Shown here: positions 26,149 through 35,451 of the stretch, one piece after another
Layout: every line of letters begins with the position of its first letter
Numbering within the stretch: the stretch's first letter is position 1
Source of the DNA: an archaeon
GTDB taxonomy: Archaea > Thermoproteota > Nitrososphaeria > Nitrososphaerales > JACAEJ01
Length of the DNA: 53,503 bases
Direction of reading: 5' to 3'
Assembly: GCA_024256265.1 (NCBI GenBank)
Contig: JACGUK010000011.1
Coordinates: 1-53,503 of the forward strand
Translations under genes and position numbers: made by a program
Notes under the pieces: model-generated
Told to the model about the DNA's origin: nothing
The model's input: only the letters and a program-made list of their open reading frames with translations
The model's database searches: none

Positions 26149-26354
26149 TTTAAAACAAGATATTAACTTTTCGTCCTTAAACCTATGAAAGCAGGGATTA
26201 GCACTCTTTACTCTTTATTTTTCATAAGGCTTTAATGATTATAAGCTAGGTCCCGACTTTCTATTCCTTCCAGCTTAATAGTTTCCAAAATCTTGCTCAT
26301 TGATTAGAAGAATATTTAATAAATAATCAAGATAATAATCAAAGGGTAATAAAC

Positions 26355-26972
26355 ATGGGAGAAATTCCTAAAACAAAAATTGGTGAAGAATTTAAGCCAG
26401 CCTCACAATTTAAAAAGCTTTATCACATCTATTTGATGTTAGCAATTCTCCTTGGTATTTTAACATGGTACATTCCCACATTAATTTTTGCTCCATTTAT
26501 AATTAGTCTTGGGATATTAATACCAGTTCTAGCCATTTTGATTTTTATAGCTTATTGGATTCCAAAATACTACAATAGTATGGTTTACAAACTTACTGAA
26601 AATGAAATGGTATGGAGAAGAGGCGCATGGTTTAAGAAAACAGGAATTGTGCCTTACAACAGAATAACCAATGTTGATATTGATCAAGGACCTATTTCAA
26701 GAATGCTCGGAATAGCATCACTCAAAATCCAAACTGCAGGCTACTCGGCTCCATCTAGAGGTTTAGGAAGTTTAGCCGAAATAAGAATAGAAGGAGCAGA
26801 ACAGTTTGAGGAATTAAGAGAGTTGATAATAGGTCTCATTAGAATAATAGGTCTCATTAGAGGCAGAAAACCAGTAGCAGTAGAAACTTATGAAGAAGAG
26901 AATATTAACTTGAGAATTCTTAATGAATTGGTTAAGATTAGAGAACTACTAGAAAGGTCTTCAGAAAGATAA
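26355..26972 (+). CDS. Membrane protein with bacterial-type PH domain (YdbS/bPH2-like)
   Basis: A 205-residue protein. Two hydrophobic helices at about 25-65 (IYLMLAILLGILTWY, then LGILIPVLAILIFIAYWI) precede a PH-like domain typical of YdbS/DUF304 proteins: YKLTENEMVWRRGAWFKKTGIVPYNRITNVDIDQGPISRMLGIASLKIQTAG (in pieces, residues about 78-130). The domain faces the cytoplasm. Near residue 160 an exact 18-nt tandem duplication repeats IIGLIR. The tail is helical and charged. Function is unknown; family members are envelope-associated. Confidence 0.8.
   Translation: MGEIPKTKIGEEFKPASQFKKLYHIYLMLAILLGILTWYIPTLIFAPFIISLGILIPVLAILIFIAYWIPKYYNSMVYKLTENEMVWRRGAWFKKTGIVPYNRITNVDIDQGPISRMLGIASLKIQTAGYSAPSRGLGSLAEIRIEGAEQFEELRELIIGLIRIIGLIRGRKPVAVETYEEENINLRILNELVKIRELLERSSER
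26826..26861 (+). repeat. Exact 18-nt in-frame tandem duplication
   Basis: The unit ATAATAGGTCTCATTAGA occurs twice back to back (26826-26843 and 26844-26861) inside the PH-domain gene and encodes IIGLIR-IIGLIR. The lack of any difference between copies suggests a recent slippage event or an assembly artefact. Confidence 0.9.
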
Positions 26973-27027
26973 AATAAAAGTTAAAGTCGGATCGCTAATC
27001 GATAAGGCAAAACTAAAGCGCATGGAA

Positions 27028-27050
27028 TGCATTCATTAATAAATAATGCA
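27028..27050. promoter_or_regulatory. Inverted repeat next to the ppsA TATA box
   Basis: TGCATT (27028-27033) and AATGCA (27045-27050) form an inverted repeat with an AT-only 11-base spacer, directly upstream of the TATA box TAAATTTATAT (27051-27061). A regulator bound here could control PEP synthase. Confidence 0.35.
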
Positions 27051-27094
27051 TAAATTTATATCAGCAAGGGAATTGTATATTGGTGCTAGAGTTC

Positions 27095-29485
27095 ATGGCG
27101 GTTACAAACAAATTAGTCGTTGAATTTGAAAAGTTGAGCAAGGATGATATTCCCATAGTAGGCGGTAAAAATGCCAATCTGGGAGAGATGTTAAAAGCAA
27201 GAATCCCTGTACCTCCTGGTTTTGCTGTAACTTCTTATGCCTACAAAAGGTTTTTAGAAGAGACGAGTTTAGGCGACAAGATTTACACCATTATTAAAGA
27301 AAACGTTAAGGAAAAAAATGATCCTAAGCAGTATGAAGAAGCCTCTAAGAAGATAAGAACAATTATAGAGGCGGAGCAAGTTCCTAAAGACATAGCCAAG
27401 GCTGTAAAGGAAGCTTATAAAAAGCTATGTGATAAGCTCGGCATTACAGATGCTTACGTGGCTGTACGTTCCTCTGCTACAGCTGAAGACCTGCCTGATG
27501 CTTCTTTTGCAGGTCAACAGGAAACTTATTTGAACGTTAAGGGTTTTGATGATTTAATTCACTATCTTAGAAAATGCTGGTCAAGTCTTTTCACACCAAG
27601 AGCAATATTTTATAGAGATGAGAAGGGTTTTGCCCATGAAAAGGTTTTGATAAGTGTTGGTGTTCAGAAGATGGTCAATGCAAAAGCAGCAGGCGTCATT
27701 TTCACCCTCCACCCTGTTACAGGAGATAGATCAAAGATACTTATCGAGTCTACATGGGGCTTAGGAGAGAGCTTGGTATCTGGCTCTTTAATCCCTGACC
27801 GTTTTGTTGTAGATAAGGATACAATGAAGATTGTTGAGAGAGAGATTGCCCATAAAACTGTATTCTACACAAGAGATGAGACAGGAAAGACTGTTCATTT
27901 ATCATTAACTTCTGAAAGGCAGGATGCTCCTTCTCTCACAGATGAGGAAGTTCTTAAGTTGGCAGAGCTAGGTAAAAAGATAGAGGAGCATTATGGAAAG
28001 GCTCAAGATATAGAGTTTGCTATAGATAATGAATTATCGTTTCCACAGAGTGTTTTTATCGTCCAATCGAGACCAGAGACTGTTTGGAGTGCCAAAGCAC
28101 CAGTACCTTTGGTTTCAAAGGAACCATCAACCCAGGCTAAGCCTACGGAGCGTGTAATTGCTATTAAGGGGTTCCCAGCAAGCCCAGGTTTTCACATAGG
28201 TCAAGCAAAAGTAGCGATTTCACCAGAAGAAGCTGCTAAGCTCATGAAGCAAGGCGACGTATTGGTCACGAAGATGACGAATCCAGACTGGGCTCCTTAC
28301 ATGAGGGTTGCTGGCTCTATAGTCACAGATGAAGGTGGCATAACTTGTCATGCAGCAATAGTAAGCAGAGAGCTTGGCATTCCTTGTATAGTAGGGACTG
28401 GAAGCGCTACAAAAGTTCTAGTCACTGGAAATTCTTATACAATAGATGCAAAGGCAGGTGTTGTTTATGAAGGAGTTATCGAGGAGTTTAGGAAGCCTGT
28501 TGAAAAGCCAGCTTTAGCAATGCCTACTTTTGCTGAGCCAGCTTTAGTTACAGCAACCAAGATTTACATGAATCTAGGGATTCCTGAGAAGATAGAAGAT
28601 TATGCCCACCTTCCCTTCGATGGAATAGGTCTTATGAGGATTGAATTTATCCTGGCTACATACATAGGCGAACATCCACTCTACTTGATTGAAAGTAATC
28701 AAGAATCAAAGTTCATTCAAAAGATGGCAGAGGGAGTGGCAAGAGTGGCGAGGGCTATACAGCCAAGACCAGTTGTAGTTCGGTTCTCAGATTTTAAGAC
28801 AAACGAGTATGCAAAGTTGAAGGGAGGGGAAAAGTACGAGCCAAAAGAGGATAATCCCATGTTAGGATGGAGAGGAGTGAGCAGATACATTAGCCCTAAT
28901 TATGAGAAGGCTTTTAGGCTTGAATGCAGAGCAATAAAAAAGTGCCGTAATGAGTGGGGCTTAAAGAATGTTTGGATCATGCTACCTTTCGTGCGCACAA
29001 CATGGGAAGTCGAGAAATGTCTTGTCATAACGAAAGAAGAAGGGTTAGAGCGTGGAAGAGACTTTAAAGTATGGCTTATGGCTGAAGTCCCATCGATAAT
29101 ATTTATGGCTGATGAGTTCAGTAAGCTTTGTGATGGTTTTAGCATTGGTAGCAACGATTTAACTCAACTCATCCTTGGAACTGACCGTGATAGCCAAATC
29201 TTGCCAGAAATAGACAGCAGATACTTTGATGAACGTGATCCAGCTGTCTTAAGAGCGATAGAGCGTCTGATAAAAGTTGCTCATGATTCTAATGTAACTG
29301 TATCGATCTGTGGGCAAGCTCCTTCAGTCTATGAATCTTTCACAGAGGCTATTGTAAGATTTGGCATTGATAGCGTCAGTGTTAACCCAGATGTTGTTAC
29401 TCAGACAAGAAAGCTTGTTGCAAGTGTTGAGCAAAAGATACTGCTAGAACGCTTAGCCAAAATTCGAGAGAGTCTTAGAGGTTGA
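27095..29485 (+). CDS. ppsA: Phosphoenolpyruvate synthase
   Basis: Converts pyruvate, ATP and water to PEP, AMP and phosphate, the entry to gluconeogenesis. It has an N-terminal ATP/pyruvate-binding domain (VGGKNANLGEML, then AVRSSATAEDLPDASFAGQQETYLN). The swivelling phospho-His domain carries GGITCHAAIVSRELGIPC near residue 420. The C-terminal PEP barrel has FSIGSNDLTQLILGTDRD and the catalytic Cys of SICGQAPS. Start: a TATA box at about 27051-27061 predicts transcription near 27083, so the TTG at 27080 is unlikely and the ATG at 27095 (MAVTNKLVVEF) is preferred, giving 796 residues. Confidence 0.95.
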   Translation: MAVTNKLVVEFEKLSKDDIPIVGGKNANLGEMLKARIPVPPGFAVTSYAYKRFLEETSLGDKIYTIIKENVKEKNDPKQYEEASKKIRTIIEAEQVPKDIAKAVKEAYKKLCDKLGITDAYVAVRSSATAEDLPDASFAGQQETYLNVKGFDDLIHYLRKCWSSLFTPRAIFYRDEKGFAHEKVLISVGVQKMVNAKAAGVIFTLHPVTGDRSKILIESTWGLGESLVSGSLIPDRFVVDKDTMKIVEREIAHKTVFYTRDETGKTVHLSLTSERQDAPSLTDEEVLKLAELGKKIEEHYGKAQDIEFAIDNELSFPQSVFIVQSRPETVWSAKAPVPLVSKEPSTQAKPTERVIAIKGFPASPGFHIGQAKVAISPEEAAKLMKQGDVLVTKMTNPDWAPYMRVAGSIVTDEGGITCHAAIVSRELGIPCIVGTGSATKVLVTGNSYTIDAKAGVVYEGVIEEFRKPVEKPALAMPTFAEPALVTATKIYMNLGIPEKIEDYAHLPFDGIGLMRIEFILATYIGEHPLYLIESNQESKFIQKMAEGVARVARAIQPRPVVVRFSDFKTNEYAKLKGGEKYEPKEDNPMLGWRGVSRYISPNYEKAFRLECRAIKKCRNEWGLKNVWIMLPFVRTTWEVEKCLVITKEEGLERGRDFKVWLMAEVPSIIFMADEFSKLCDGFSIGSNDLTQLILGTDRDSQILPEIDSRYFDERDPAVLRAIERLIKVAHDSNVTVSICGQAPSVYESFTEAIVRFGIDSVSVNPDVVTQTRKLVASVEQKILLERLAKIRESLRG

Positions 29486-29541
29486 AAAGTGAATTAGTAA
29501 ATAGTAAGCATTTTAACCCTAAACTTTCTTATTAAAATAGA

Positions 29542-30084
29542 TTGAGCAAAGCTCCTTTAATCCTTAAACCAAAGCTTTATGTCTACCAGATGAGGCAAGA
29601 TGATCAAAGGAAGTGTACTGCAGCAAAGCTCTGCCGTTTTGGCTTAGTCCAGCCTATATTTTATAAGAGCAAAATCCCTAAGAAGGGCATAATCCTAAAT
29701 CCAAAGGCATTAAACATTTTTTCGCCTCAAGATAAGCCTTATCTGAGCCATGGTCTTGTAGCTATAGACTGCTCATGGAAGAGAATAGATGAGACCTTCT
29801 CAAAAAGATTCAGAGGCTTGAATAGAAGGCTTCCTCTGTTGATTGCTACAAATCCTATAAACTATGGCAAAATCTCAATTCTAAGCTCGGTTGAAGCTCT
29901 TGCCTCTACGCTTTACATTGCCAACTATATTGAAGAGAGCAGAAAGTTGATGTCTATCTTCAAATGGGGACTGAATTTCTTAGAATTAAATAAAAATCCT
30001 CTTGAAGATTATAGGCTTGCCAAAAGTCCTGAAGATGTGATCAAGATAGAAAGAGAATACTTTGGAACAATCGTCTCGTTTTAA
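29542..30084 (+). CDS. tsr3: Tsr3, SSU rRNA aminocarboxypropyltransferase
   Basis: Transfers the 3-amino-3-carboxypropyl group of SAM to a pseudouridine-derived base in small-subunit rRNA. The 180 residues match the Tsr3 layout: MRQDDQRKCTAAKLCRFG near the N-terminus, LVAIDCSWKRID at about residue 75, and NRRLPLLIATNPINYGKISILSSVEALASTLYI (in pieces, 95-128), the SAM-binding knot-like core. TTG start; no good ribosome site, so probably leaderless or on a short leader after ppsA (56 bases away). Confidence 0.9.
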   Translation: MSKAPLILKPKLYVYQMRQDDQRKCTAAKLCRFGLVQPIFYKSKIPKKGIILNPKALNIFSPQDKPYLSHGLVAIDCSWKRIDETFSKRFRGLNRRLPLLIATNPINYGKISILSSVEALASTLYIANYIEESRKLMSIFKWGLNFLELNKNPLEDYRLAKSPEDVIKIEREYFGTIVSF

Positions 30085-30171
30085 TAAATGGACTCATTTT
30101 ATGAATCTAAAAATTTTAATATTAATTGATCCCATTCTTTCATTTAAATCTTAACCATTTGTCGAACATTA

Positions 30172-30197
30172 TTTATGCAAAGACCTAATTGCATAAA
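30172..30197. promoter_or_regulatory. 8-bp inverted repeat overlapping a TATA box
   Basis: TTTATGCA (30172-30179) and TGCATAAA (30190-30197) are perfect inverted repeats with a 10-base spacer. The right arm runs into GCATAAATAC, a likely TATA box about 30 nt before the ATG at 30225. The arrangement fits an operator for the small zinc-ribbon gene. Confidence 0.4.
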
Positions 30198-30224
30198 TAC
30201 TGATTGGCGTCATCCAATTTTGTC

Positions 30225-30356
30225 ATGCCCACCGTGACTATATTCAGATGTTTATGTGGCGGGGAGTTAAAACCATATTACGAGAATGATGATGAAAAGA
30301 CAATACCAATGTATCGATGTAAGAATTGTGGTCGAATCATGTATCAGTGGCCGTAG
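30225..30356 (+). CDS. Small zinc-ribbon protein (43 aa)
   Basis: A 43-residue protein with a CLC pair (residues 9-11) and a CKNC pair (32-35) separated by a charged loop, then GRIMYQWP: a one-zinc ribbon of the kind seen in many tiny archaeal proteins. A TATA box about 30 nt upstream supports expression. It has no partner in a tight operon; Tsr3 is upstream and RNase P RNA downstream. Function unknown. Confidence 0.6.
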   Translation: MPTVTIFRCLCGGELKPYYENDDEKTIPMYRCKNCGRIMYQWP

Positions 30357-30509
30357 TTGAACGATAATGAAATTAAATACACTGTATCCTTACCTTAGAA
30401 CATATTGTATAAGGTAACTTTTGCAGAGGTAGCCTTGGGTTTAGGTTTCAATATAATCAGTGTTACTATAACAGAAAGACTAATACGTAAAAAGACAATA
30501 TATCAAAAT

Positions 30510-30801
30510 GAGCGCGAGTCGGTGGGTGGGCTACGGGGCTATGCCCTGAGGAAGCTCCTCTCTCCATGTAGAAGCGCGATGCCGTGAGGCATAATTAGAG
30601 ATGGTTGGCAACAAAACAGAAACGATATCCGAACCAGAATATACGATGATAAGATGCTTGAGGTTCCTGAGTAGGAGTGAAACGGTTGCCCCGCGTGGAG
30701 CAAGACCGAAAAAAGGTCTGTGAGTTCTGCATGAGACCTGGGTAGGTCGCTAAGCTGAATCCCACCTAAAACAAAAAGAGGGCTACAGCCGACACGCGCT
30801 C
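30510..30801 (+). ncRNA. rnpB: RNase P RNA, archaeal type
   Basis: The catalytic RNA that trims tRNA 5' ends. The outer helix P1 is exact: GAGCGCG (30510-30516) pairs with CGCGCTC (30795-30801), extended by GTCGG with CCGAC. Universally conserved core pieces appear in order: GAGGAAGCTC (P4 5' strand region), ACAGAAACG, GAGTGAAACGG, GGAGCAAGACC, and CAAAAAGAGGGCTACA near the 3' end. The 292-nt length fits. Short frames found here on both strands are not genes. The ends are set by P1 and may be off by a few bases. Confidence 0.9.
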
Positions 30802-30940
30802 TATTCGAATCAATCGATGACATTCTTAAATATAGGAAACAATATAATTATTGTAGAAACGAATTTGCTCATATAATGGCGTAACATTTTGAATAATTAG
30901 TCAGAAACTTTATGTGATAATAAACGAGATGTGGTAAAGT

Positions 30941-31987
30941 TTGATTAAGGAGGCTTCGCTTTATAAGAAGTTAGCAGAAAATAGGGTAAAGTGTATTGCT
31001 TGTGCCCGTTATTGCAATATCCCTGAGGGTAAGATAGGGTTTTGTGGTGTAAGACAGAATATAGGTGGTAAATTATACCTTTTTGTTTATGGTAAAGTTA
31101 TAGCAACTCATGTAGACCCTATAGAGAAGAAACCTGTAACTCATTATATGCCAGGGTCTAGAATCTTCTCAATAGGTACTACAGGCTGTTCATGGCTCTG
31201 CCATTATTGTCAGAATTATGATATAAGCCAGCGCAGAAAAGTCGAGGGCATGGATATGAGTCCAGAGGAAGTAGTAAGACTAACAGAAGCTTACAGATGC
31301 CAAGGCATTGCCTATACCTACAATGAGCCTACAATATTCATAGAGTTTGCCCATGATGTTGGTGTGATAGCTAGAAGTAAAGGATTGATCAACCTATTTG
31401 TGTCAAATGGATACTGTACTCCAGATTCTGTCAATATTATGAATGATTTTCTTGACTGCATAACAGTAGACTTTAAGGGAAATGGAGAGAATAATTTTCT
31501 CAGAAGGTATGTAGGAATTCCTAATGCAGAGCCTATCTTTCAGACATTGTTAGAGATAAGGGATAAGACGAAGATTCATACAGAGATAACTGATTTAGTA
31601 GTGCCACAGATAGGAGATAATATTGATGAAGCAAGAAAGCTATCTAAGTGGATCTATGAAAATTTAGGTCCTGACATGCCCATTCATTTCTTAAGATTCC
31701 GTCCTGATTACAAGCTAATGCACTTGCCTTCAACTTCTATCGAAACTTTGGAGAAGCACTATAAAGTAGCTAAAGAGATTGGATTGAATTATGTGTATAT
31801 AGGAAATGTCCCTGGTCATCACTTAGAGCATACCTACTGCCCAGGATGTGGTAAGATAGTTGTTAAAAGGTTTGGCTATGACATAACTGGCTGGTATCTT
31901 GATGATAATAACAGATGCATGAATTGTGGGTATAAGATACCTATCATTGGAAAGCTTAACAGATCTATTTTAGAGAGCATAAGATAA
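30941..31987 (+). CDS. amrS: AmmeMemoRadiSam-system radical SAM enzyme (AmrS-like)
   Basis: A 348-residue radical SAM protein of the pyruvate-formate-lyase-activase-like group. An N-terminal Cys pair region ([21 protein letters not shown]) precedes the cluster motif CSWLCHYC (CxxxCxxC) near residue 85, followed by [12 protein letters not shown] and [11 protein letters not shown]. The C-terminus ends with a zinc ribbon ([14 protein letters not shown], then RCMNCG). In this family the enzyme usually works with Memo and AMMECR1 proteins; neither is in the window. TTG start. Confidence 0.88.
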   Translation: MIKEASLYKKLAENRVKCIACARYCNIPEGKIGFCGVRQNIGGKLYLFVYGKVIATHVDPIEKKPVTHYMPGSRIFSIGTTGCSWLCHYCQNYDISQRRKVEGMDMSPEEVVRLTEAYRCQGIAYTYNEPTIFIEFAHDVGVIARSKGLINLFVSNGYCTPDSVNIMNDFLDCITVDFKGNGENNFLRRYVGIPNAEPIFQTLLEIRDKTKIHTEITDLVVPQIGDNIDEARKLSKWIYENLGPDMPIHFLRFRPDYKLMHLPSTSIETLEKHYKVAKEIGLNYVYIGNVPGHHLEHTYCPGCGKIVVKRFGYDITGWYLDDNNRCMNCGYKIPIIGKLNRSILESIR

Positions 31988-32084
31988 TCATAAATTCTTA
32001 TATTGAAAATCAAAATGAAGTGGAGAATAAAAATTAATAATTCGTATATGAAAATTTATTAAGTAGAGCATAAACTAGGTATCT

Positions 32085-32318
32085 ATGCCAACAGCCTTTG
32101 TACTTATAAATGTAGAACTTGGAGCAGAAGAGGAGTTAGTTAAAGGGTTAAAGAAGATTGAAAATGTGAAGGAGGTTTATGTGGTTTATGGTGTTTATGA
32201 TATAATAGCAAAGATAGAGGCTGACTCTATGGAAAAGGTAAAGGAAACAGTAACATGGAAGATAAGACGCTTGGATAAAGTTAGGTCTACCCTTACAATG
32301 ATAGTAGTTGAAGCCTGA
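32085..32318 (+). CDS. Stand-alone Lrp/AsnC ligand-binding (RAM) domain
   Basis: A 77-residue protein consisting only of the alpha/beta RAM domain of Lrp/AsnC regulators (AFVLINVELGAEEELVKGLKKIENVKEVYVVYGVYDIIAKIEA, in parts). There is no DNA-binding domain, so it may sense an amino acid and combine with full-length Lrp proteins. A TATA-like TTTATTAAG is about 25-30 nt upstream. Monocistronic, between the radical SAM and tiaS genes. Confidence 0.88.
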   Translation: MPTAFVLINVELGAEEELVKGLKKIENVKEVYVVYGVYDIIAKIEADSMEKVKETVTWKIRRLDKVRSTLTMIVVEA

Positions 32319-32446
32319 TCAAAATCAAACTTTATGCTTTGAGACTTTTTATTACCTTATCCTCTTATTCATAATAAAGATAAGGATGGTTGAGGCTAGC
32401 CTCATTTAGAAAAAGATTTTAGTTATAATCCCTCTTTTTTCTTATA

Positions 32447-33733
32447 GTGACCAATCTTTACATAGGCTTTGATGATACAGATTCTAAGGATGGAATGTGC
32501 ACAACTTATGTTGGTGCCGTAGTCATAGATAGGCTTATTGATATGGGTGCAAAGATCATCGACTATCCTCGCCTCATAAGGCTCAACCCAAATTGGATAT
32601 TGAAGACTAGAGGGAATTGTGCCATTGCCATTAAAGTTGAAGCTGAAGAAGAGCTCATAGATAGCATAAAGAAGATGGTCTTAGAGACTGTAGAGCAACT
32701 GGCAGAGTTAGATCATGAGACTACAAATCCAGGCGTTGTCTTCTTAGAGAGTGAGAATATACCTGAAGAATTAAGGGCTTTCTCAAAAAAGGTGATTCAA
32801 GATATAGTAACCATAGATGAGGCAGAAGAATTGGCAAAGAGGATAGGAGCTGAGTTCTTCAAATTTAAGATAGGAAGAGGGATAATAGGAGGCTTAGCAG
32901 CCATTGGTGAGGAATTAGAGCAAGATTTTACTTATGAGTTGATAGCCTACAGAGTACCTAGTGAAAGGGGTAAAGAGAGGAAGATAGATGGAGAGTCTGT
33001 ATTTAATATGAATGAATTAACCTATCCTAATACCTTTGATAATATTGATCCTAATACTGGAGAGATAAGGATAACTCCTCACACTCCTTGCCCAATCCTT
33101 TATGGAATTAGAGCTGAGAATCCTTTGATTGCTAAGAAAGCTCATAGCATGGTGAAAGCCCTTGAGCCTATAGAGAGATGGGTCATCTATAAGACGAATC
33201 AGGCTACAGATGAGCATATAAAAAGTGCAAAGATATCTGAGATACAACCATATTGTTCTTTTGTAATCAAGGGAGAAGTCTTTGAGAAGCCAAGGATTAT
33301 AGTCGGGGGGCATGTAATATTCACAATAAAAGATGATAGCGGCAAGATAGACTGTGCTGCATATGAGCCTACAAGAAAGTTCAGAGAGATAATCATGAAT
33401 TTAGCTATTGGAGATGTAGTCAAAGTCTATGGAGGGATAAAGCCAAAGCCAAATTTACCATTAACTATAAACCTTGAGAAGATAGAGATAGTTAAGCTCA
33501 GCCAAATATTAAAGAAGTTAAACCCTGTCTGTCCTTTATGCAAAAAGAGGATGAAGTCAGCAGGTAAAGAAAAGGGCTTTATATGCAAAAATTGTAAGCA
33601 GAAGCTCCCAAAGGAAGCAGTAATAATTGAAGAGATGCAAAGAAGTATAACTTTGGGGATTTACGAAGTTCCTCCTAGAGCTAGAAGGCATTTGGCAAAG
33701 CCTCTTACTCGCCTCTATTCTCGAATCTGGTAA
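32447..33733 (+). CDS. tiaS: tRNA(Ile2) 2-agmatinylcytidine synthetase TiaS
   Basis: Attaches agmatine to C34 of the CAU-anticodon isoleucine tRNA so that it reads AUA. The 428 residues begin with the kinase-like domain (YIGFDDTDSKDGMCTTYVG). They continue with the conserved KTRGNCAIAI and KIGRGIIGGLAAIG, an OB-fold (ISEIQPYCSFVIKGEV, then IFTIKDDSGKIDCAAYEPT) and a zinc ribbon (CPLCKKRMKS, then CKNC). GTG start. The PAP2 gene follows 12 bases later. Confidence 0.93.
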   Translation: MTNLYIGFDDTDSKDGMCTTYVGAVVIDRLIDMGAKIIDYPRLIRLNPNWILKTRGNCAIAIKVEAEEELIDSIKKMVLETVEQLAELDHETTNPGVVFLESENIPEELRAFSKKVIQDIVTIDEAEELAKRIGAEFFKFKIGRGIIGGLAAIGEELEQDFTYELIAYRVPSERGKERKIDGESVFNMNELTYPNTFDNIDPNTGEIRITPHTPCPILYGIRAENPLIAKKAHSMVKALEPIERWVIYKTNQATDEHIKSAKISEIQPYCSFVIKGEVFEKPRIIVGGHVIFTIKDDSGKIDCAAYEPTRKFREIIMNLAIGDVVKVYGGIKPKPNLPLTINLEKIEIVKLSQILKKLNPVCPLCKKRMKSAGKEKGFICKNCKQKLPKEAVIIEEMQRSITLGIYEVPPRARRHLAKPLTRLYSRIW

Positions 33734-33745
33734 AAGGATGATTTT

Positions 33746-34789
33746 ATGAGGATTAATAGCACCATTAGGAATGAGACTTTCTCCATACTCTTACCCTTGA
33801 TTATTTTCATCGTATTAAGCTATATTGTGAATTTGTCTTCGCTCTATCCTTATGATAAAGACTTACTCTATATGATAAACAGTGCTTCTGGGTCAAAGGC
33901 TCTAGATACGATCATACTCACATTAACGGATTTTGGCGGGAGCTTCTTCTGGCTTTTATTTATAATAGTCTTATGGATATATGGTAAGGCTAAAGAGAGA
34001 AGGTTTGCTATATTTCTGGCTATAACTATAATTGCATCAGTAACATTAGGGCTAATATTCAAGGCTTTTTTATATCGCCCAAGACCTTATGAGCTATTAA
34101 CAGGAATAAACTTGATTGGATTAGAAGAGTATGGTTCTTCTTTTCCTTCAGGCCATTCAGTTAGGGCTTTTGCTGGCAGCACTTTGATATTTAAAAGATA
34201 TGGAAGGATAGCATCACCTTTATTGGCTCTATCTTTAGCTGTTGCACTCTCAAGGGTCTACTTAGGTGTCCATTACCCAACAGATGTAATTGCAGGGGCT
34301 CTTTTAGGCTTAACCATTGCTAATTTCATATTTGTATTTACAAAAAGACCTTCTTTGATCATAGATAAAATCAGCAATATTTGGATGAATTTTTCTAGAA
34401 ATTTGTGGAGAAAAATGATTTTTCTTGTATCCTTTTGCATCATTTTATCTATCCTTTCTATCAGCTTTATTCTTATTAAAGAGCCTAATCTTCTCAATCT
34501 TCAATATATAATCTCCAATCTACCTATCATCTTAGACCTAAGAAACTTTTTCGATTATGGTCTGATCTTCCTTTGGCCCTTATCGGCATTATCTTTGTTT
34601 ATCTATCCATTATTATCACTTTTTCTGCAACTTATTAGCGCTCTTTTAATTCTATCTGCCAAGAAGATAAAAGGTGCCAATTTATCAGATTTCACTTTAA
34701 AGACAGGATTGCTTCTCTTCACATTAAGCATTATAATTATAGCATCAGCCTTATCTATATTCATCTACCTTTTTATTGGTAAAATTTAA
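33746..34789 (+). CDS. PAP2-family membrane lipid phosphatase
   Basis: A multi-pass phosphatase of 347 residues. The three PAP2 signatures are intact: KAFLYRPRP, SFPSGHSVRAF and SRVYLGVHYPTD, with the catalytic His in the last two. Eight or more hydrophobic helices are visible; the C-terminal third is an extra membrane region. Likely substrates are polyprenyl pyrophosphates or phosphatidate. It overlaps by 4 bases the convergent gene for a CTP-dependent polyprenol/diacylglycerol kinase-like protein, which could perform the opposite reaction. Confidence 0.88.
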   Translation: MRINSTIRNETFSILLPLIIFIVLSYIVNLSSLYPYDKDLLYMINSASGSKALDTIILTLTDFGGSFFWLLFIIVLWIYGKAKERRFAIFLAITIIASVTLGLIFKAFLYRPRPYELLTGINLIGLEEYGSSFPSGHSVRAFAGSTLIFKRYGRIASPLLALSLAVALSRVYLGVHYPTDVIAGALLGLTIANFIFVFTKRPSLIIDKISNIWMNFSRNLWRKMIFLVSFCIILSILSISFILIKEPNLLNLQYIISNLPIILDLRNFFDYGLIFLWPLSALSLFIYPLLSLFLQLISALLILSAKKIKGANLSDFTLKTGLLLFTLSIIIIASALSIFIYLFIGKI

Positions 34790-35367
34790 AATAAGAAGGC
34801 TATCTGCATTGCAAAGCCTGAAGCAATAGGCATGGTTAGATCATCATCTATAGGAAGAGGCAAGCTCTCAACGATAGAACCTATTAAAGCTCCTAGAATG
34901 GCTATTGATGAGGGTAAAAAAAGAGAAGCTCCTAACCATGAAAAGATGAAACAAAAAAAGCTACCCTCAAAAGTCTTCATCTTATTGAAGGGTAAGCGAG
35001 TTTGTCCAATCAGCTTTCCGAAAAGCCTTGCAGAACTGTCTCCAAGGGCAACTATTTCTATGCTCGCAAACCCTACTGAACTCTTAAAGGCGGTTAATGC
35101 AATCAATATTCCTAAAGCAAAGTAAACAGGCGCAAGAATAAATTTACGAGCCTCTCTATCCTTACTCGCTAAGAATGTTATTGTCCTAATTATTGGTAGA
35201 CCATGATTTCTAATACGAAGATACTCTGATATACAATATAATATCGTCACTATAGTTATAATAAGAAATGTGTAAAAGAGACCTATTATGATGGCAATAA
35301 AAGGAATAAAAAAGCCTGAGAGATGTATGGAAAGCCTGAAGAGGTTTATCTGTTTTAGCCTACTCAT
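34786..35367 (-). CDS. SEC59/DGK1/VTE5-type polyprenol or lipid kinase
   Basis: A 193-residue membrane protein with about six hydrophobic helices. Family features are IVALGDSSARLFGKLIGQ, then FNKMKTFEGSFFCFIFSWL, and VESLPLPIDDDLTMPIASG, the CTP-binding and catalytic loops of SEC59/DGK1/VTE5 kinases. It probably phosphorylates a polyprenol (dolichol) or geranylgeraniol-type alcohol using CTP, feeding lipid carriers for N-glycosylation or isoprenoid salvage. Convergent with the PAP2 phosphatase. Confidence 0.85.
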   Translation of the reverse strand: MSRLKQINLFRLSIHLSGFFIPFIAIIIGLFYTFLIITIVTILYCISEYLRIRNHGLPIIRTITFLASKDREARKFILAPVYFALGILIALTAFKSSVGFASIEIVALGDSSARLFGKLIGQTRLPFNKMKTFEGSFFCFIFSWLGASLFLPSSIAILGALIGSIVESLPLPIDDDLTMPIASGFAMQIAFLF

Positions 35368-35451
35368 TTTATCACCAAGTTAAGCTCTCCATGTATTTAA
35401 TTTTCACATTTTAGCTCTTAATGAAAAAGTAAAGAGAATTTTAGAAAAGAT

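Noticed and set aside
30405..30823. Short reading frames on both strands (30405-30587 plus, 30539-30823 minus)
   Set aside because: They lie over RNase P RNA and its promoter; the RNA has a perfect P1 helix and conserved core pieces, so the frames are accidental.
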